From Acidobacteriota bacterium (lineage in GTDB: Bacteria; Acidobacteriota; Thermoanaerobaculia; Gp7-AA8): a stretch of DNA of 64,000 nucleotides. The stretch is taken from contig JAFATB010000014.1 of assembly GCA_019244185.1 (NCBI GenBank), positions 127,587-191,586 of the forward strand, read 5' to 3'. Under the pieces are notes generated by a model. That model had not been told where the DNA came from and searched no databases. It saw only the letters and a list, made by a program, of their open reading frames with translations. Shown here one piece after another: positions 52,819 to 61,561 of this stretch. Every line of letters begins with the position of its first letter. Positions within the stretch are counted from its first letter, which is position 1. Both the position numbers and the translations under genes were made by a program.

Positions 52819-52846
52819 AAAACGGCGGCCGCAAGGCCGCCGTTTT
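52819..52846. terminator. Bidirectional terminator between convergent genes
   Basis: A perfect 12-bp stem (52819-52830 with 52835-52846) has a GCAA loop and AAAA/TTTT ends in both directions. It lies between the M36 peptidase stop at 52796 and the helicase stop at 52870. Confidence 0.9.
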
Positions 52847-52869
52847 CCTTTGCGCGCGACGCGAAAAAA

Positions 52870-54072
52870 TCAGACGCGATTGCGGCGCGCGGCCGGCTTC
52901 TTCTCGAGCTCTTCCCACGCCTCGACGCCGGCCACGGCGCAGCGCGGGACCTTCTCGCCGAGCGTCTCCTCGATCTTGCGCACCATCGGCAGGTCCTGCC
53001 ACGTCGCGATCGTGGAGACGATGCCGAGGGCGCGGCCGCGCGCGGTGCGTCCGGCGCGGTGCACGTAGTCCTCGACGTTCTCCGGGATGTCGAAGTTGAT
53101 GACTTGCTCGATGCCGGGGATGTCGATGCCACGGCCGGCGATGTCGGTGGCCACGAGGATGCGGTGCTGCCCTTCGCGGAACGTCTTGAGCGCGCTGACG
53201 CGCTTGCCCTGCGACTGGTCGGCGTGAATGCGCGCGACCGGATGTCCCTGCCGCTCGAGGATGTGGAAGAGCCACTCCGCGTCGACCTTGCGCCGCGTGA
53301 AGACGAGCGTCGAGCCGAGCTCCTGCTGCAGCAGCGCGAGCAGCGCCGGGCGCTTGTCTTCCTGCTTCACGAGATAGAGCCGGTGCGTGATGCCTTCGGC
53401 CGCGGCGCCTTCGGGCATGATGTCGACGCGCACGGGATCGCGCATGAAGTCGCGCGCGATCATCTCGATCGAGTCGGGCATCGTGGCCGAGAACATCATC
53501 GTCTGGCGGTCGCGGGAGAGGCGGCGCAGCACGTCGCGGATCTGCGGGAGAAATCCGAGATCGAGCATGTGGTCGGCCTCGTCGAGGACGAGCATCTCGA
53601 TCTTGTCGAGCGAGACGCTGCGGCGCTGCACGTGATCGAGCAGGCGCCCCGGCGTGGCGACGACGATGTCCGGCTGCGCGCGCAGCTCGTCGAACTGCGG
53701 CTTCATCTTCACGCCGCCGATGAGACAGGCGGTGCGCAGCTCGTGTTCCTTGCCGAAGAGATCGAGGAACGCCTTCGTCTGCAGCGCGATCTCGCGCGTC
53801 GGCGCGAGGATGAGACCGCGCACGCCCTGGCCGTGCGTGAGGCGCTCGGCGAGCGGCAGGACGAACGCCGCGGTCTTGCCGGAGCCGGTCTGCGCGAGAC
53901 CGATCACGTCGCGGCCGGTGAGCGCGGTGGGGATGACCGCGGCCTGGATCGGCGTCGGATTGAGGAAGCCGAATCCCTCGATCGTACGGAGAATCGGCTC
54001 CGAGATGCCGAGGTCGGAAAAAGATTTGTCGGTCGTGGAGACCGGATGCTGTGGAATTGCGACAGTTGTCAT
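52870..54072 (-). CDS. DEAD-box RNA helicase
   Basis: 400 residues. The Q motif (Gln43) is followed by Walker A AQTGSGKT (60-67), PTREIA, the DEAD box (164-167), SAT (195-197) and, in the second domain, ARIHADQSQGKR, VATDIAGRGIDIPG and HRAGRTAR. The C-terminal extension is short (about 35 residues, basic end), as in minimal RhlE/CshA-type helicases that remodel RNA or assist ribosome assembly. It starts 2 nt after the stop of the DUF2784 gene and is probably cotranscribed with it. Confidence 0.93.
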   Translation of the reverse strand: MTTVAIPQHPVSTTDKSFSDLGISEPILRTIEGFGFLNPTPIQAAVIPTALTGRDVIGLAQTGSGKTAAFVLPLAERLTHGQGVRGLILAPTREIALQTKAFLDLFGKEHELRTACLIGGVKMKPQFDELRAQPDIVVATPGRLLDHVQRRSVSLDKIEMLVLDEADHMLDLGFLPQIRDVLRRLSRDRQTMMFSATMPDSIEMIARDFMRDPVRVDIMPEGAAAEGITHRLYLVKQEDKRPALLALLQQELGSTLVFTRRKVDAEWLFHILERQGHPVARIHADQSQGKRVSALKTFREGQHRILVATDIAGRGIDIPGIEQVINFDIPENVEDYVHRAGRTARGRALGIVSTIATWQDLPMVRKIEETLGEKVPRCAVAGVEAWEELEKKPAARRNRV

Positions 54073-54074
54073 CG

Positions 54075-54434
54075 TTAACGAAATACCTTCGCGTAGACGC
54101 CGGCGTTGACCAGGAGCACGACCACCCCGATGGCGATCTCGAGCCCGCGCGTCAATCCGGACGGATAGATCAGCGGAAGAATGTAGTGCGCGATGAAACC
54201 GCCGTCGTAGCCGGCGCGTCCCGCCGCGCGGAGGAAGTGGTTTTCCCACTTCGTCAGCGGACAGTACCATCCTCCGAACTCGATCAGCATGCCCCACAGC
54301 GCCGCGGGGAGATGCAGCCACACCAGCTTCGGCCAGCGCAGCAGCAGGAAGCCGCCGAATAGCACGAAGAAAATGAAGGCGAGGTGGAAGAGCGCGATCG
54401 CGCTCGCGGCCACTTGATCCGCCATGCGTCGCAT
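54075..54434 (-). CDS. DUF2784 membrane protein
   Basis: 119 residues with four hydrophobic segments. Family marks are ALFHLAFIFFVLFGGFLLL near the N-terminus, the WLHLPAALWGMLIEFGGWYCPLT block, and an N-terminal RRMADQV. DUF2784 proteins are small integral membrane proteins of unknown role. The ATG at 54434 or 54425 may be used. Its start region faces the nucleotidase gene across 35 bp. The helicase gene follows after 2 nt. Confidence 0.88.
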   Translation of the reverse strand: MRRMADQVAASAIALFHLAFIFFVLFGGFLLLRWPKLVWLHLPAALWGMLIEFGGWYCPLTKWENHFLRAAGRAGYDGGFIAHYILPLIYPSGLTRGLEIAIGVVVLLVNAGVYAKVFR

Positions 54435-54454
54435 GAGTCCCGGAAGAGACTACC

Positions 54455-54460
54455 TATAAT
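54455..54460 (+). promoter_or_regulatory. -10 TATAAT before leaderless nucleotidase gene
   Basis: Consensus TATAAT ends 9 nt before the ATG at 54470. There is no Shine-Dalgarno sequence and no clear -35 box. Confidence 0.6.
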
Positions 54461-54469
54461 GCCCGCGCG

Positions 54470-56221
54470 ATGAAACGGTCTTTCCCCCTGGTTCTCTTCC
54501 TGCTCGTCCTCGGATGCGCCTCCGCGCCTCCGCGCGCGGCGGAACCGGTGCACGTGGTCATCGTCTCCACGACGGACGTCCACGGATGGTTCAACGGCCA
54601 CATCGAGTCGCCTCCGGGCGGCGGCGCGGGCGTGCTGTGGGGCGGCCTGCCGACGCTGGCGAGCTACATCGACGCGCTGCGCGACCGCGATCCCGGCCGC
54701 GTGCTCGTCGTCGATTCCGGCGATCTCTTCCAGGGCACGCTCGAGTCGAACCTCTTCGAGGGCGAGCCGGTCGTCCGCGGCTACAACGCGATCGGCTACA
54801 CCGCCGCCGCCGTCGGCAATCACGAGTTCGATTTCGGCCCCGTCGGCCCCGACTCCGTCGCGCGCACGCCCGGCCAGGATCCCCTCGGCACGATCAAGCG
54901 CAACGCCGAGCTGGCCATGTTCCCGTTCCTCTCCGCGAACATGCTCGACCGCGCGACGCACAAGACGCCGTCATGGGCGCGACCGTACACGCTCGTGCGC
55001 GCCGGCGCCGCGCGCATCGGCATCATCGGTCTCTCGACGCCCGACACGCCGAACACCACCACCGCCGCGAACGTGGCGTCGCTCGAGTTCACGGATCCCG
55101 TTCCGGCCGCCGTCGCCGCGGCGAAGGAACTGCGCGCGCAGGGCGCCGATGCCGTCATCGTGATCGCGCACATGGGCGGCCGCTGCAACGACGTCAGCGA
55201 TCCGCACGTGCTCGCCGGCTGCGAGACGCAGCAGGAGGCGATGGAGTTTCTGCAGCGCATCCCGCCCGGCACCATCGACGCGTACTTTGCCGGCCACACG
55301 CACGCGCAGATGCGGCATTACGTGAACGGCGTGCCCGCCGTGCAGGGGCTCGCGTTCAGCCGCGAGTTCGGCACGGTCGATCTCTGGATCGACGCGCAGC
55401 ACGACCGCGTGACGAAGTCGGAACTGCGTCCGCTGACGATGATCTGTTCGTTCGTCTACAGCGGTACCGAAACGTGCGATCCGAAGAAAGCTCCCGCGGG
55501 CGCGACGCTCGTGCCGCGCGTCTTCGCCGGCGAGACGATCGCACCCGTGTCGCGCGTCGCCTCCGTGATCGATCCGTATCTGCGCCGCACCGCCGCGAAG
55601 CGCGAGGAGAAGCTCGGCATCCGCACGTCGGCGGCGATTTCGCGCGCCTACATGGAAGAAGCGCCCCTCGGCGACGTGCTCGCCGATGCGCTGCGCGCGG
55701 CGACCGGCGCGGACCTGGCGATGATGAACTCCGGCGGCATCCGCTCCGATCTCCCCGCGGGCGAGCTCACGTACGCGGACGTCTTCGCCGTGAGCCCCTT
55801 CGACAACTATCCAGCCGTCGTCGCGCTCACCGGCGCGGAGGTCACCGGCATCCTGCAGGCGATGTCCGGCGGCGCGCGCGGGATCATGCAGGTCAGCGGC
55901 CTCCGCTACACGATCGACGAGGCGAAGGACGCCGACAAGCCCGCCGCCGAGCGCAATCGCGTCACGAGCATCACCCTCGAAGACAGCTCGCCGCTCGATC
56001 CCGCGAAGCTCTACCGCGTGGCGATGCCCGACTTCATCGCCGCCGGCGGCGACGGCACGCAGGACGTGATGAAGAACGTCCCGAAAGACCGCATCCAGAT
56101 CTTCTACTCGACCGCGCTCCGCGACGCCATCATCGACCCGATGCGCAAGATGCCGCAGCCGCTCACGCCCGACAAACGCGGACGCGTGACGATCCTCAAC
56201 CACGACAAAGCGCCGAAGTAG
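54470..56221 (+). CDS. 5'-nucleotidase/2',3'-cyclic phosphodiesterase lipoprotein (UshA-like)
   Basis: 583 residues. The signal peptide ends in a lipobox (LVLGC, Cys16), so the protein is probably lipid-anchored. The metallophosphatase motifs are present: TDVHG (Asp36, His38), DSGD (82-85), GNHE (Asn117, His118) and GHTH. The C-terminal 5'-nucleotidase domain has MNSGGIRSDLP and SPFDNYPAVV. Periplasmic enzymes of this family dephosphorylate nucleotides to recover nucleosides and phosphate. It converges on the YdcF-like gene with only 9 bp between stops. Confidence 0.92.
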   Translation: MKRSFPLVLFLLVLGCASAPPRAAEPVHVVIVSTTDVHGWFNGHIESPPGGGAGVLWGGLPTLASYIDALRDRDPGRVLVVDSGDLFQGTLESNLFEGEPVVRGYNAIGYTAAAVGNHEFDFGPVGPDSVARTPGQDPLGTIKRNAELAMFPFLSANMLDRATHKTPSWARPYTLVRAGAARIGIIGLSTPDTPNTTTAANVASLEFTDPVPAAVAAAKELRAQGADAVIVIAHMGGRCNDVSDPHVLAGCETQQEAMEFLQRIPPGTIDAYFAGHTHAQMRHYVNGVPAVQGLAFSREFGTVDLWIDAQHDRVTKSELRPLTMICSFVYSGTETCDPKKAPAGATLVPRVFAGETIAPVSRVASVIDPYLRRTAAKREEKLGIRTSAAISRAYMEEAPLGDVLADALRAATGADLAMMNSGGIRSDLPAGELTYADVFAVSPFDNYPAVVALTGAEVTGILQAMSGGARGIMQVSGLRYTIDEAKDADKPAAERNRVTSITLEDSSPLDPAKLYRVAMPDFIAAGGDGTQDVMKNVPKDRIQIFYSTALRDAIIDPMRKMPQPLTPDKRGRVTILNHDKAPK

Positions 56222-56230
56222 CGGCGGCGC

Positions 56231-57178
56231 TCACGTCAGGCGGCGCAGGTAGTACGCCCAGAACGCGGCGTCCTCGCGCACGAGGTTGAACGGCATCGAC
56301 CACGGCACGGAGTCGTGCGAGGGGACGGTGAAGACTTCGACGCCGTAGCGCTGGTACGTCATCTTGATGCGCGGCAGGTGGTAGAAGTGACTGACGACGA
56401 GCACGCGCGCCGGTCTCTCGCCGAGCATCGCGCGCGTGTTGCGCACCGACGCCTCCGTGTTCACGCCGGCCGCGTCTTCGACGATCGCCTCGCGCGGCAC
56501 GCCGAGCGACTCCGCGTAACGGCGCATCACCCGCGGCTCGCTGAACGCGCCTTCGCCGGGCCCGCCGGAGAAGACGAGTTGCCGCACGAGTCCCGCGCGC
56601 TGCAGCTCGCACGCGGTCCGCACGCGATCGGCGAGCGCGTGCGACGGCGTGCCGTTCGCGAACGCGCGCGCGCCGAAGACGACCGCGACGTCGGCGCGCC
56701 GGCGGTAGTCGGTCGTGCCGAAAAACGCGATCTGCGCGAGCGGAAAGACGACGACCGCGACGACGACCGCGATTCCGGCGACGAGCGGCCGCGCCGGCTC
56801 CTCGTCGTCGCGCACGAAGATGAAGAAGCCGAGCAGCAGCGCGACGGCGAGGGAGAGCGGCAGCGGCACGAGCGGCTCGATCGCGCCGTTCGCGACGGCG
56901 ACGTAGAAGCGGATGCTGTCGACCATCGCCGCGACCGCCAGCGCGCCAAGCAGCACGCTCGCGGCGCGGCGTACGTGTCCCGCGCGCCGGCACGCGTACA
57001 CGAGCAGCGCGGCGGCCGCGCAGAGCAGCACGACGCGCTGTGCGCCGATCGGCAACGGGCGGAGGTCGATCCACCAGAGGTTGCCGTTCGCGCCCGCGAA
57101 CCGCAGATCGCCGGCGACGTTCGCAATGGCGAAGAGGCCGAGGAACAGCGCGAGACCGCGAACAATCGAAGCGCGCAT
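56231..57178 (-). CDS. YdcF/ElyC-type DUF218 membrane protein
   Basis: 315 residues. Five N-terminal hydrophobic helices (to about 155) are followed by a DUF218 domain: DVAVVFGARAFANG, LVFSGGPGEG, and the signature VVSHFYHLPR. ElyC and SanA relatives affect cell-envelope integrity and peptidoglycan or antigen synthesis in Enterobacteria. It lies 13 bp downstream of a DUF4126 gene and a D-Ala-D-Ala ligase on the same strand, which supports a cell-wall role. Confidence 0.88.
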   Translation of the reverse strand: MRASIVRGLALFLGLFAIANVAGDLRFAGANGNLWWIDLRPLPIGAQRVVLLCAAAALLVYACRRAGHVRRAASVLLGALAVAAMVDSIRFYVAVANGAIEPLVPLPLSLAVALLLGFFIFVRDDEEPARPLVAGIAVVVAVVVFPLAQIAFFGTTDYRRRADVAVVFGARAFANGTPSHALADRVRTACELQRAGLVRQLVFSGGPGEGAFSEPRVMRRYAESLGVPREAIVEDAAGVNTEASVRNTRAMLGERPARVLVVSHFYHLPRIKMTYQRYGVEVFTVPSHDSVPWSMPFNLVREDAAFWAYYLRRLT

Positions 57179-57191
57179 GCGATGTTCGTCC

Positions 57192-57794
57192 TCAGCCTGG
57201 AACGGCCGGCTGCACGGCAGGCGTGCGGCGGCGGACGCGCTTCACGATCCGCCACAGCACCCACACGAGCGCGAGGAGCACGATCGGCACGACGAGTGGC
57301 GCGAAGATGGCGATCATGGAGAGCCCGAACGAGAAGATATCTTCGAGCACCGAGAGGAACGGGTTCGCGCAGCCGAGGGTCGCGGTCGACGACGCAACGC
57401 GCGTCCCTGCCTTCAGCGTGTGCAGGCCGAGCGATGCGGGTGCGCCGACGATGAGCCCGACCACCGCGGCGACGGTCGGATCGACGACGCTGGCGAGCAC
57501 GGACGCGGTCGCGGTCGCGCCGGCGAGCGGGCGGATGAACGTGCCAGCGGCGTGCAGGAAGTGATCGACGGCGGGGATCTTGTCGGCGATGAGCTCGACG
57601 ATGGTCGCGAGGACGAGCACGGCCAGCGCGGTGTCCGTCTCGAGCCACGCGAACTTCGCGCCGAGCGTCACTCCGGCGATGTGGAAGTGCGCGGCGGCGG
57701 AAAGCAGCAGCAGCGGAAGAAAGGTATTCAGTCCGGTCGAGGCCGAAAGGCCGAGGCCCAGCAGAAGGGCGAGGACGAGCTGCGTGGCGCTCAC
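57192..57794 (-). CDS. DUF4126 membrane protein
   Basis: 200 residues from a GTG at 57794 that overlaps the TGA of the ligase gene (GTGA). The DUF4126 pattern is GLGLSASTGLNTFLPLLLL, ATIVELIADKIPAVDH and VGLIVGAPASLGLH, with five to six membrane helices and a basic C-terminal tail. The family role is unknown. Translational coupling to D-Ala-D-Ala ligase is notable and may mean a cell-envelope function. Confidence 0.87.
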   Translation of the reverse strand: MSATQLVLALLLGLGLSASTGLNTFLPLLLLSAAAHFHIAGVTLGAKFAWLETDTALAVLVLATIVELIADKIPAVDHFLHAAGTFIRPLAGATATASVLASVVDPTVAAVVGLIVGAPASLGLHTLKAGTRVASSTATLGCANPFLSVLEDIFSFGLSMIAIFAPLVVPIVLLALVWVLWRIVKRVRRRTPAVQPAVPG

Positions 57795-58837
57795 GCCATG
57801 ATGGTAGCGCGCTTGCCGTCGTGCCGGCTCGCGCGCGCGGCGGCGAGCTCCATCTGTTTCTCCAGAAACTCGCGGAAGCCGATGCCCGCCTCGCGCAACT
57901 CCTGCGGCACGAGCGAGCTGGTCGTCAGTCCCGGCAGCGTGTTCGTCTCGAGGAAGTAGACGCCGTCTTCCGCCGCAATGAGATCGCTGCGCGAGTAGCC
58001 TTCGCACCCGAGCGCTTCATGCGCCGCGAGCGCGGTCTGTTGCGCATCTGCCGTGACCGCATCCGGAATCTGCGCCGGACAGATCTCCCGCGTGCCCGCG
58101 CCGAGGTACTTGCCCGCGTAGTCGAACGCGCGATTCGTGTCGACTTCGATCTCGATCACCGGCAGCGCGAACGGGCCGTCTCCGTGATCGATCACGCCCA
58201 CCGTGAGCTCGCGCCCCGCGATGAACTGTTCGAGGATATACGGCATCTTCCGTTCGATGACCTGCCGCGCGACCGCCTCGCGATCGTCCTCACGTCCGAG
58301 AAAAAACAATCCGCGACTCGAGCCCGCCGCGAGCGGCTTCAACACGATCCGCTCGTAACGCGACAACAGGTCGTCGATCGCCGCGCGAATCTCGTCCGCG
58401 TTCCTCGCAACCCGCGACTCCGCCATCCGCACGCGCCCCCGCACGAGTTCTTTCGCGCGATCCTTATCGAACGCCGCCGCGCTCGCTGCCGATCCGGATC
58501 CCGTGAACGGGATCCCGCGCTTCTCCAGCATCGCCTGCACGGTGCCGTCTTCCCCCTCGCCCCCATGCAACGCGAGCAAAAACAACGGCTCTTCGACGGG
58601 CAACGTATCGAGAGCCTGTTCGAGATCGGGAAAGATCGCAGGCCGCACCGGCACGAAGTCGAGCTCGAACGGACGCTGCTGCTCGATCACATCACTCGCC
58701 CGCACGTCGTGCACGCTCCCCTCCGGCGCCCAGTACCACGCGAGCACACGATCGAGCGTCCGCAGGACGTTCTGCGCCGAAGCCACCGAGACATGGCGCT
58801 CATCCGAACGCCCCCCAAACAAAACAATCGGAGTCAC
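57791..58837 (-). CDS. ddl: D-alanine-D-alanine ligase (ATP-grasp)
   Basis: 348 residues from a GTG at 58837 (a TTG at 58855 is also in frame). Hallmarks are VLFGGRSDERHVS, LHGGEGEDGTVQ, GSAASAAAFDKDRAK and the ATP-grasp core KPLAAGSSRGLF. YILEQFIAGRELTVGVI and the Mg2+ site FLETNTLPGLT complete the family pattern. The enzyme joins two D-alanines for the peptidoglycan stem peptide. It is the first gene of a three-gene minus-strand unit with DUF4126 and YdcF-like proteins. Its upstream region holds a 150-bp palindrome. Confidence 0.9.
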   Translation of the reverse strand: MTPIVLFGGRSDERHVSVASAQNVLRTLDRVLAWYWAPEGSVHDVRASDVIEQQRPFELDFVPVRPAIFPDLEQALDTLPVEEPLFLLALHGGEGEDGTVQAMLEKRGIPFTGSGSAASAAAFDKDRAKELVRGRVRMAESRVARNADEIRAAIDDLLSRYERIVLKPLAAGSSRGLFFLGREDDREAVARQVIERKMPYILEQFIAGRELTVGVIDHGDGPFALPVIEIEVDTNRAFDYAGKYLGAGTREICPAQIPDAVTADAQQTALAAHEALGCEGYSRSDLIAAEDGVYFLETNTLPGLTTSSLVPQELREAGIGFREFLEKQMELAAARASRHDGKRATIMA

Positions 58838-58883
58838 GGCTGCTGCTCTCTGCAACGGTTCTGCCCGAGGAGAGACCGACGAG

Positions 58884-59033
58884 GAGCGCCTCCGGCGGGC
58901 CGGCGCGGCCGGCGGCGCTGAGGGCTTAGCCTATCCGCACGTGCGGCTGCTCTGCGCGTGTTGATGGCAGCCGCACGTGCGTACTGGCTAAGCCCTCAGC
59001 GCTGCCGGCCGCGCCGGCCCGCCGGAGGCGCTC
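58884..59033. repeat. 150-bp imperfect palindrome (hairpin element)
   Basis: The arm 58884-58950 pairs with 58967-59033 with only four mismatches in 67 bp, around a 16-nt loop (58951-58966). Within the arms are further symmetric motifs (CCGCACGTGCGG, GGCTTAGCC/GGCTAAGCC, GCCGGC-GCG-GCCGGC). It lies 21 bp after the aminotransferase stop and 46 bp before the ligase start. It has no T-tract on either side, so it is not a simple terminator. Size, intergenic site and symmetry recall ERIC-type palindromic repeats. Confidence 0.85.
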
Positions 59034-59054
59034 CCGGTCAACGGTCGCTCTCGG

Positions 59055-60350
59055 TCAGACCGTTGCGAATGCCGCGTCCAAGGCCGCGATCAGTTCGTCG
59101 ATGTCGCTCTTCGTGGCGATGAGCGGCGGGCCGAGGCGGATCACGTTGCCGAAGAGGCCACCTTTGCCGATGAGGACGCCGCGGCGGCGCGTTTCCTCGA
59201 AGACCTTCAGGACGGCTTTCGGTGCGGGCGTTTTCGTCTGGCGGTCTTCGACGCATTCGATCGCCTGCATGAGACCCATGCCGCGCACGTCGCCGATGAT
59301 CGGGTACTTGTCCTTGAGGGCCTCGAGCTTCTCGCGGAGGTAGGCGCCGACGACGGCGGCGTTGTGGGGGAGATCGTGCTCGTCCATGTAGCGGATCGTC
59401 GCGAGAGCGGCGGCGGACGTCACGGGATTCCCGCCGAACGTGGCGAACGTCAGCGAGGGGAACGCCGCGGCGATCTCGTCCGTCGTGGTCGTGCAGCCGA
59501 TCGGCGAGCCGTTGGCCATTCCCTTCGCGAACGTCATCACGTCGGGCTCCACGTCCCAGTGCTCGATGCCGCACCACTTGTCGCCGGTGCGGCCCCAGCC
59601 GGTTTGTACTTCATCGCAGACGAAGATGCCGCCGTAGCGATGGATGATGTCGGTGACGACCTTGAAGTACTCCTTCGGCGGCACGATGAACCCGCCGACG
59701 CCGAGGATCGGCTCGGCGATCATGCCGGCGATGCGGCCGTCCGTCGTCGTGAGGATGAGGTCCTCGATGTCGGTCGCGCAGCGCATCCCGCAATTGTCGG
59801 GAGTCGCGCCGAACGGGCAGCGGTAGCAGTAGGGAGCGTACGCGTGCTTGATCCCCGCGACCGCGGTGCCGCCGTGGCGCCACGTCGAATGGCCGGCTGC
59901 GCTCATCGAGAGCATCGTGCGGCCGTGGTACGCGTGGCGCAGGGCGATGATCTCCTGGCGGCCGGTGTAGAGGCGCGTGAGCAGCATCGCCGTCTCGTCG
60001 GCTTCGGTGCCGCTGTTCGTGAAGAAGCTGCGGGTGAGCTTTCCGGGCGTCACGCGCGCGACTTCCTTGCCGAGGTCCGCGGCCGGCTTGTTGATGTAGA
60101 GCGTCGACGTGTGCGAGACCTTGTCGATCTGCTCGTGGATGGCGCGGTTCACATCGGGATTCGCGTGACCGACGGAGACCGTCAGCACGCCGCCAAAGCA
60201 GTCGAGGTAGCGGTTGCCGCCTTCGTCCCAGACGTGCATGCCTTCGCCGCGGTCGATCACGAGCGGCTCTTCGTAGTACGTCGCCGCGGCGGGCCACGCG
60301 TGCTGTTTGTATTCGGCGACGGTGTCGGTGTTCTCGAGAAGATCGGTCAT
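59055..60350 (-). CDS. Class III aminotransferase, AGXT2-like (probable beta-alanine/aminoisobutyrate aminotransferase)
   Basis: 431 residues. The PLP Lys is in FAKGMANG (Lys276), and DEVQTGWGRTG (246-256) holds the phosphate and ring contacts. FFTNSGTEADETAM and four cysteines at 175, 178, 187 and 191 (CYRC...CGMRC) match AGXT2-like enzymes. Such enzymes convert beta-alanine or 3-aminoisobutyrate, end products of reductive pyrimidine breakdown, and some alanine-glyoxylate. AAGGAA precedes the ATG at 60350. It lies 20 bp after the PreA-like dehydrogenase gene, consistent with that pathway. Confidence 0.88.
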   Translation of the reverse strand: MTDLLENTDTVAEYKQHAWPAAATYYEEPLVIDRGEGMHVWDEGGNRYLDCFGGVLTVSVGHANPDVNRAIHEQIDKVSHTSTLYINKPAADLGKEVARVTPGKLTRSFFTNSGTEADETAMLLTRLYTGRQEIIALRHAYHGRTMLSMSAAGHSTWRHGGTAVAGIKHAYAPYCYRCPFGATPDNCGMRCATDIEDLILTTTDGRIAGMIAEPILGVGGFIVPPKEYFKVVTDIIHRYGGIFVCDEVQTGWGRTGDKWCGIEHWDVEPDVMTFAKGMANGSPIGCTTTTDEIAAAFPSLTFATFGGNPVTSAAALATIRYMDEHDLPHNAAVVGAYLREKLEALKDKYPIIGDVRGMGLMQAIECVEDRQTKTPAPKAVLKVFEETRRRGVLIGKGGLFGNVIRLGPPLIATKSDIDELIAALDAAFATV

Positions 60351-60370
60351 CGTGGTTCCTTCCGAATGGG

Positions 60371-61489
60371 CTAGGCGGTGACGAGCGGGCGGGCGTAGCC
60401 CTCGTGCTCCTCGTCGTAGCCGCCGTGGTACTCGCGGGTCTCGGGGCGTTTGATCTGCGAGTGCGCGACGACGCGGTCGCGGCGGAGGCCGCGGAAGTCT
60501 TCGAGCGAATTGAAGCCGCGGCGTTCCATGAACTCGCTCATGCCGTTGGTCAACATCTTGATCACATTGGGGCCGACGGCGTGGTCGAGCATCGCCGCGG
60601 TGCAGACCTGCACGGTGCCGCAGCCGAGGAGGAAGTAGCTGAGCGCGTGCTCGAAGGTGGAGACGCCGCCGATGCCGGAGAACGCCTTGTCGGGGAAGCG
60701 GCGGGTCATCTCGGACATCTTCGCGAGCGACAGCGGGAGGATGGCCGGGCCGCCGAGGCCGCCGGAGGAGACGTAGCCCTCGACGTTCATCTCGAACTCC
60801 AGCGATTCGGGATCGATGGGGGGGAGCGAGGGGAACGTGTTCGACGACGAGATCGCGTCGGCGCCGCCGCGGAACGTCGCTTCCGCTTCCTCGCCGATGT
60901 TCGCGGTGGCGGGCGTGAGCTTCACCCACACCGGCACGCGCGCCACTTCCTTCACGGCCATCGTCACGACCGAGCAGAGCACCTTGTCCTTGCCGACGTT
61001 CGAGCCCATGTCGATGCGGTCCATGTGCGGGCAGGAGAAGTTCAGCTCGACGCCGTCGGCGCCGGCGTCCTGCACGCCCTTGGTCAGCTCCTGCCAGTGA
61101 TGCAGCTCCTTGTCGTTGCCGGAGCCGGCCATGATCGACGCGATGAGGATGCGCGTCGGGTGCGCCTTCTTGATCGACTCGATGCGTGGCAGCCACCAGT
61201 CGATGGTCTTGTCGGAGATCAGCTCCCAGTTCCACGACGCGACGAGCGTCGTCGACGGCCGCTTGTTCATCGAGAGGCGCGTGGCCTCGTTGTCGGCGCG
61301 CAGGAACTTCGTCTTCGGACCTTTCACATTGACGACCGGATGCAGGCCGATGGTCTTCGTCACCACGCCGCCCCAGCCGGCGTCGAACGCGCGGAGGATG
61401 TTCGCGTCGGATTCGGTCGGCGGTGCGGAGGCGAGCAAGAACGGATTTTCGAAACGAAGTCGGGTAAACGTCGTCGACAGATCGCGCAT
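60371..61489 (-). CDS. Dihydropyrimidine dehydrogenase PreA-like (dihydroorotate dehydrogenase fold)
   Basis: 372 residues of the FMN TIM-barrel family: FENPFLLASAPPTES, GWGGVVTKTIG, LNFSCPHMD, VWVKLTPATANIG, GGADAISSSNTF and GIGGVSTFEHALSYFLLGCGTVQV. It reduces uracil and thymine in the first step of pyrimidine catabolism. It ends soon after the barrel and lacks the two C-terminal 4Fe-4S ferredoxin domains of E. coli PreA. No PreT-type partner lies next to it. GAGAGGA precedes the ATG at 61489. The gene is divergent from an NCS1 permease across 72 bp. Confidence 0.88.
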   Translation of the reverse strand: MRDLSTTFTRLRFENPFLLASAPPTESDANILRAFDAGWGGVVTKTIGLHPVVNVKGPKTKFLRADNEATRLSMNKRPSTTLVASWNWELISDKTIDWWLPRIESIKKAHPTRILIASIMAGSGNDKELHHWQELTKGVQDAGADGVELNFSCPHMDRIDMGSNVGKDKVLCSVVTMAVKEVARVPVWVKLTPATANIGEEAEATFRGGADAISSSNTFPSLPPIDPESLEFEMNVEGYVSSGGLGGPAILPLSLAKMSEMTRRFPDKAFSGIGGVSTFEHALSYFLLGCGTVQVCTAAMLDHAVGPNVIKMLTNGMSEFMERRGFNSLEDFRGLRRDRVVAHSQIKRPETREYHGGYDEEHEGYARPLVTA

Positions 61490-61546
61490 GGGTTTGGGTC
61501 CTCTCGGCGGAAAGAGCGACGAGTGTACGTCCATTCGGCGCGGCCT

Positions 61547-61552
61547 TACAAT
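61547..61552 (+). promoter_or_regulatory. -10-like TACAAT before leaderless permease gene
   Basis: TACAAT ends 9 nt before the ATG at 61562. No Shine-Dalgarno site is present in the 72-bp divergent gap. Confidence 0.5.
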
Positions 61553-61561
61553 TCCGGGCTC

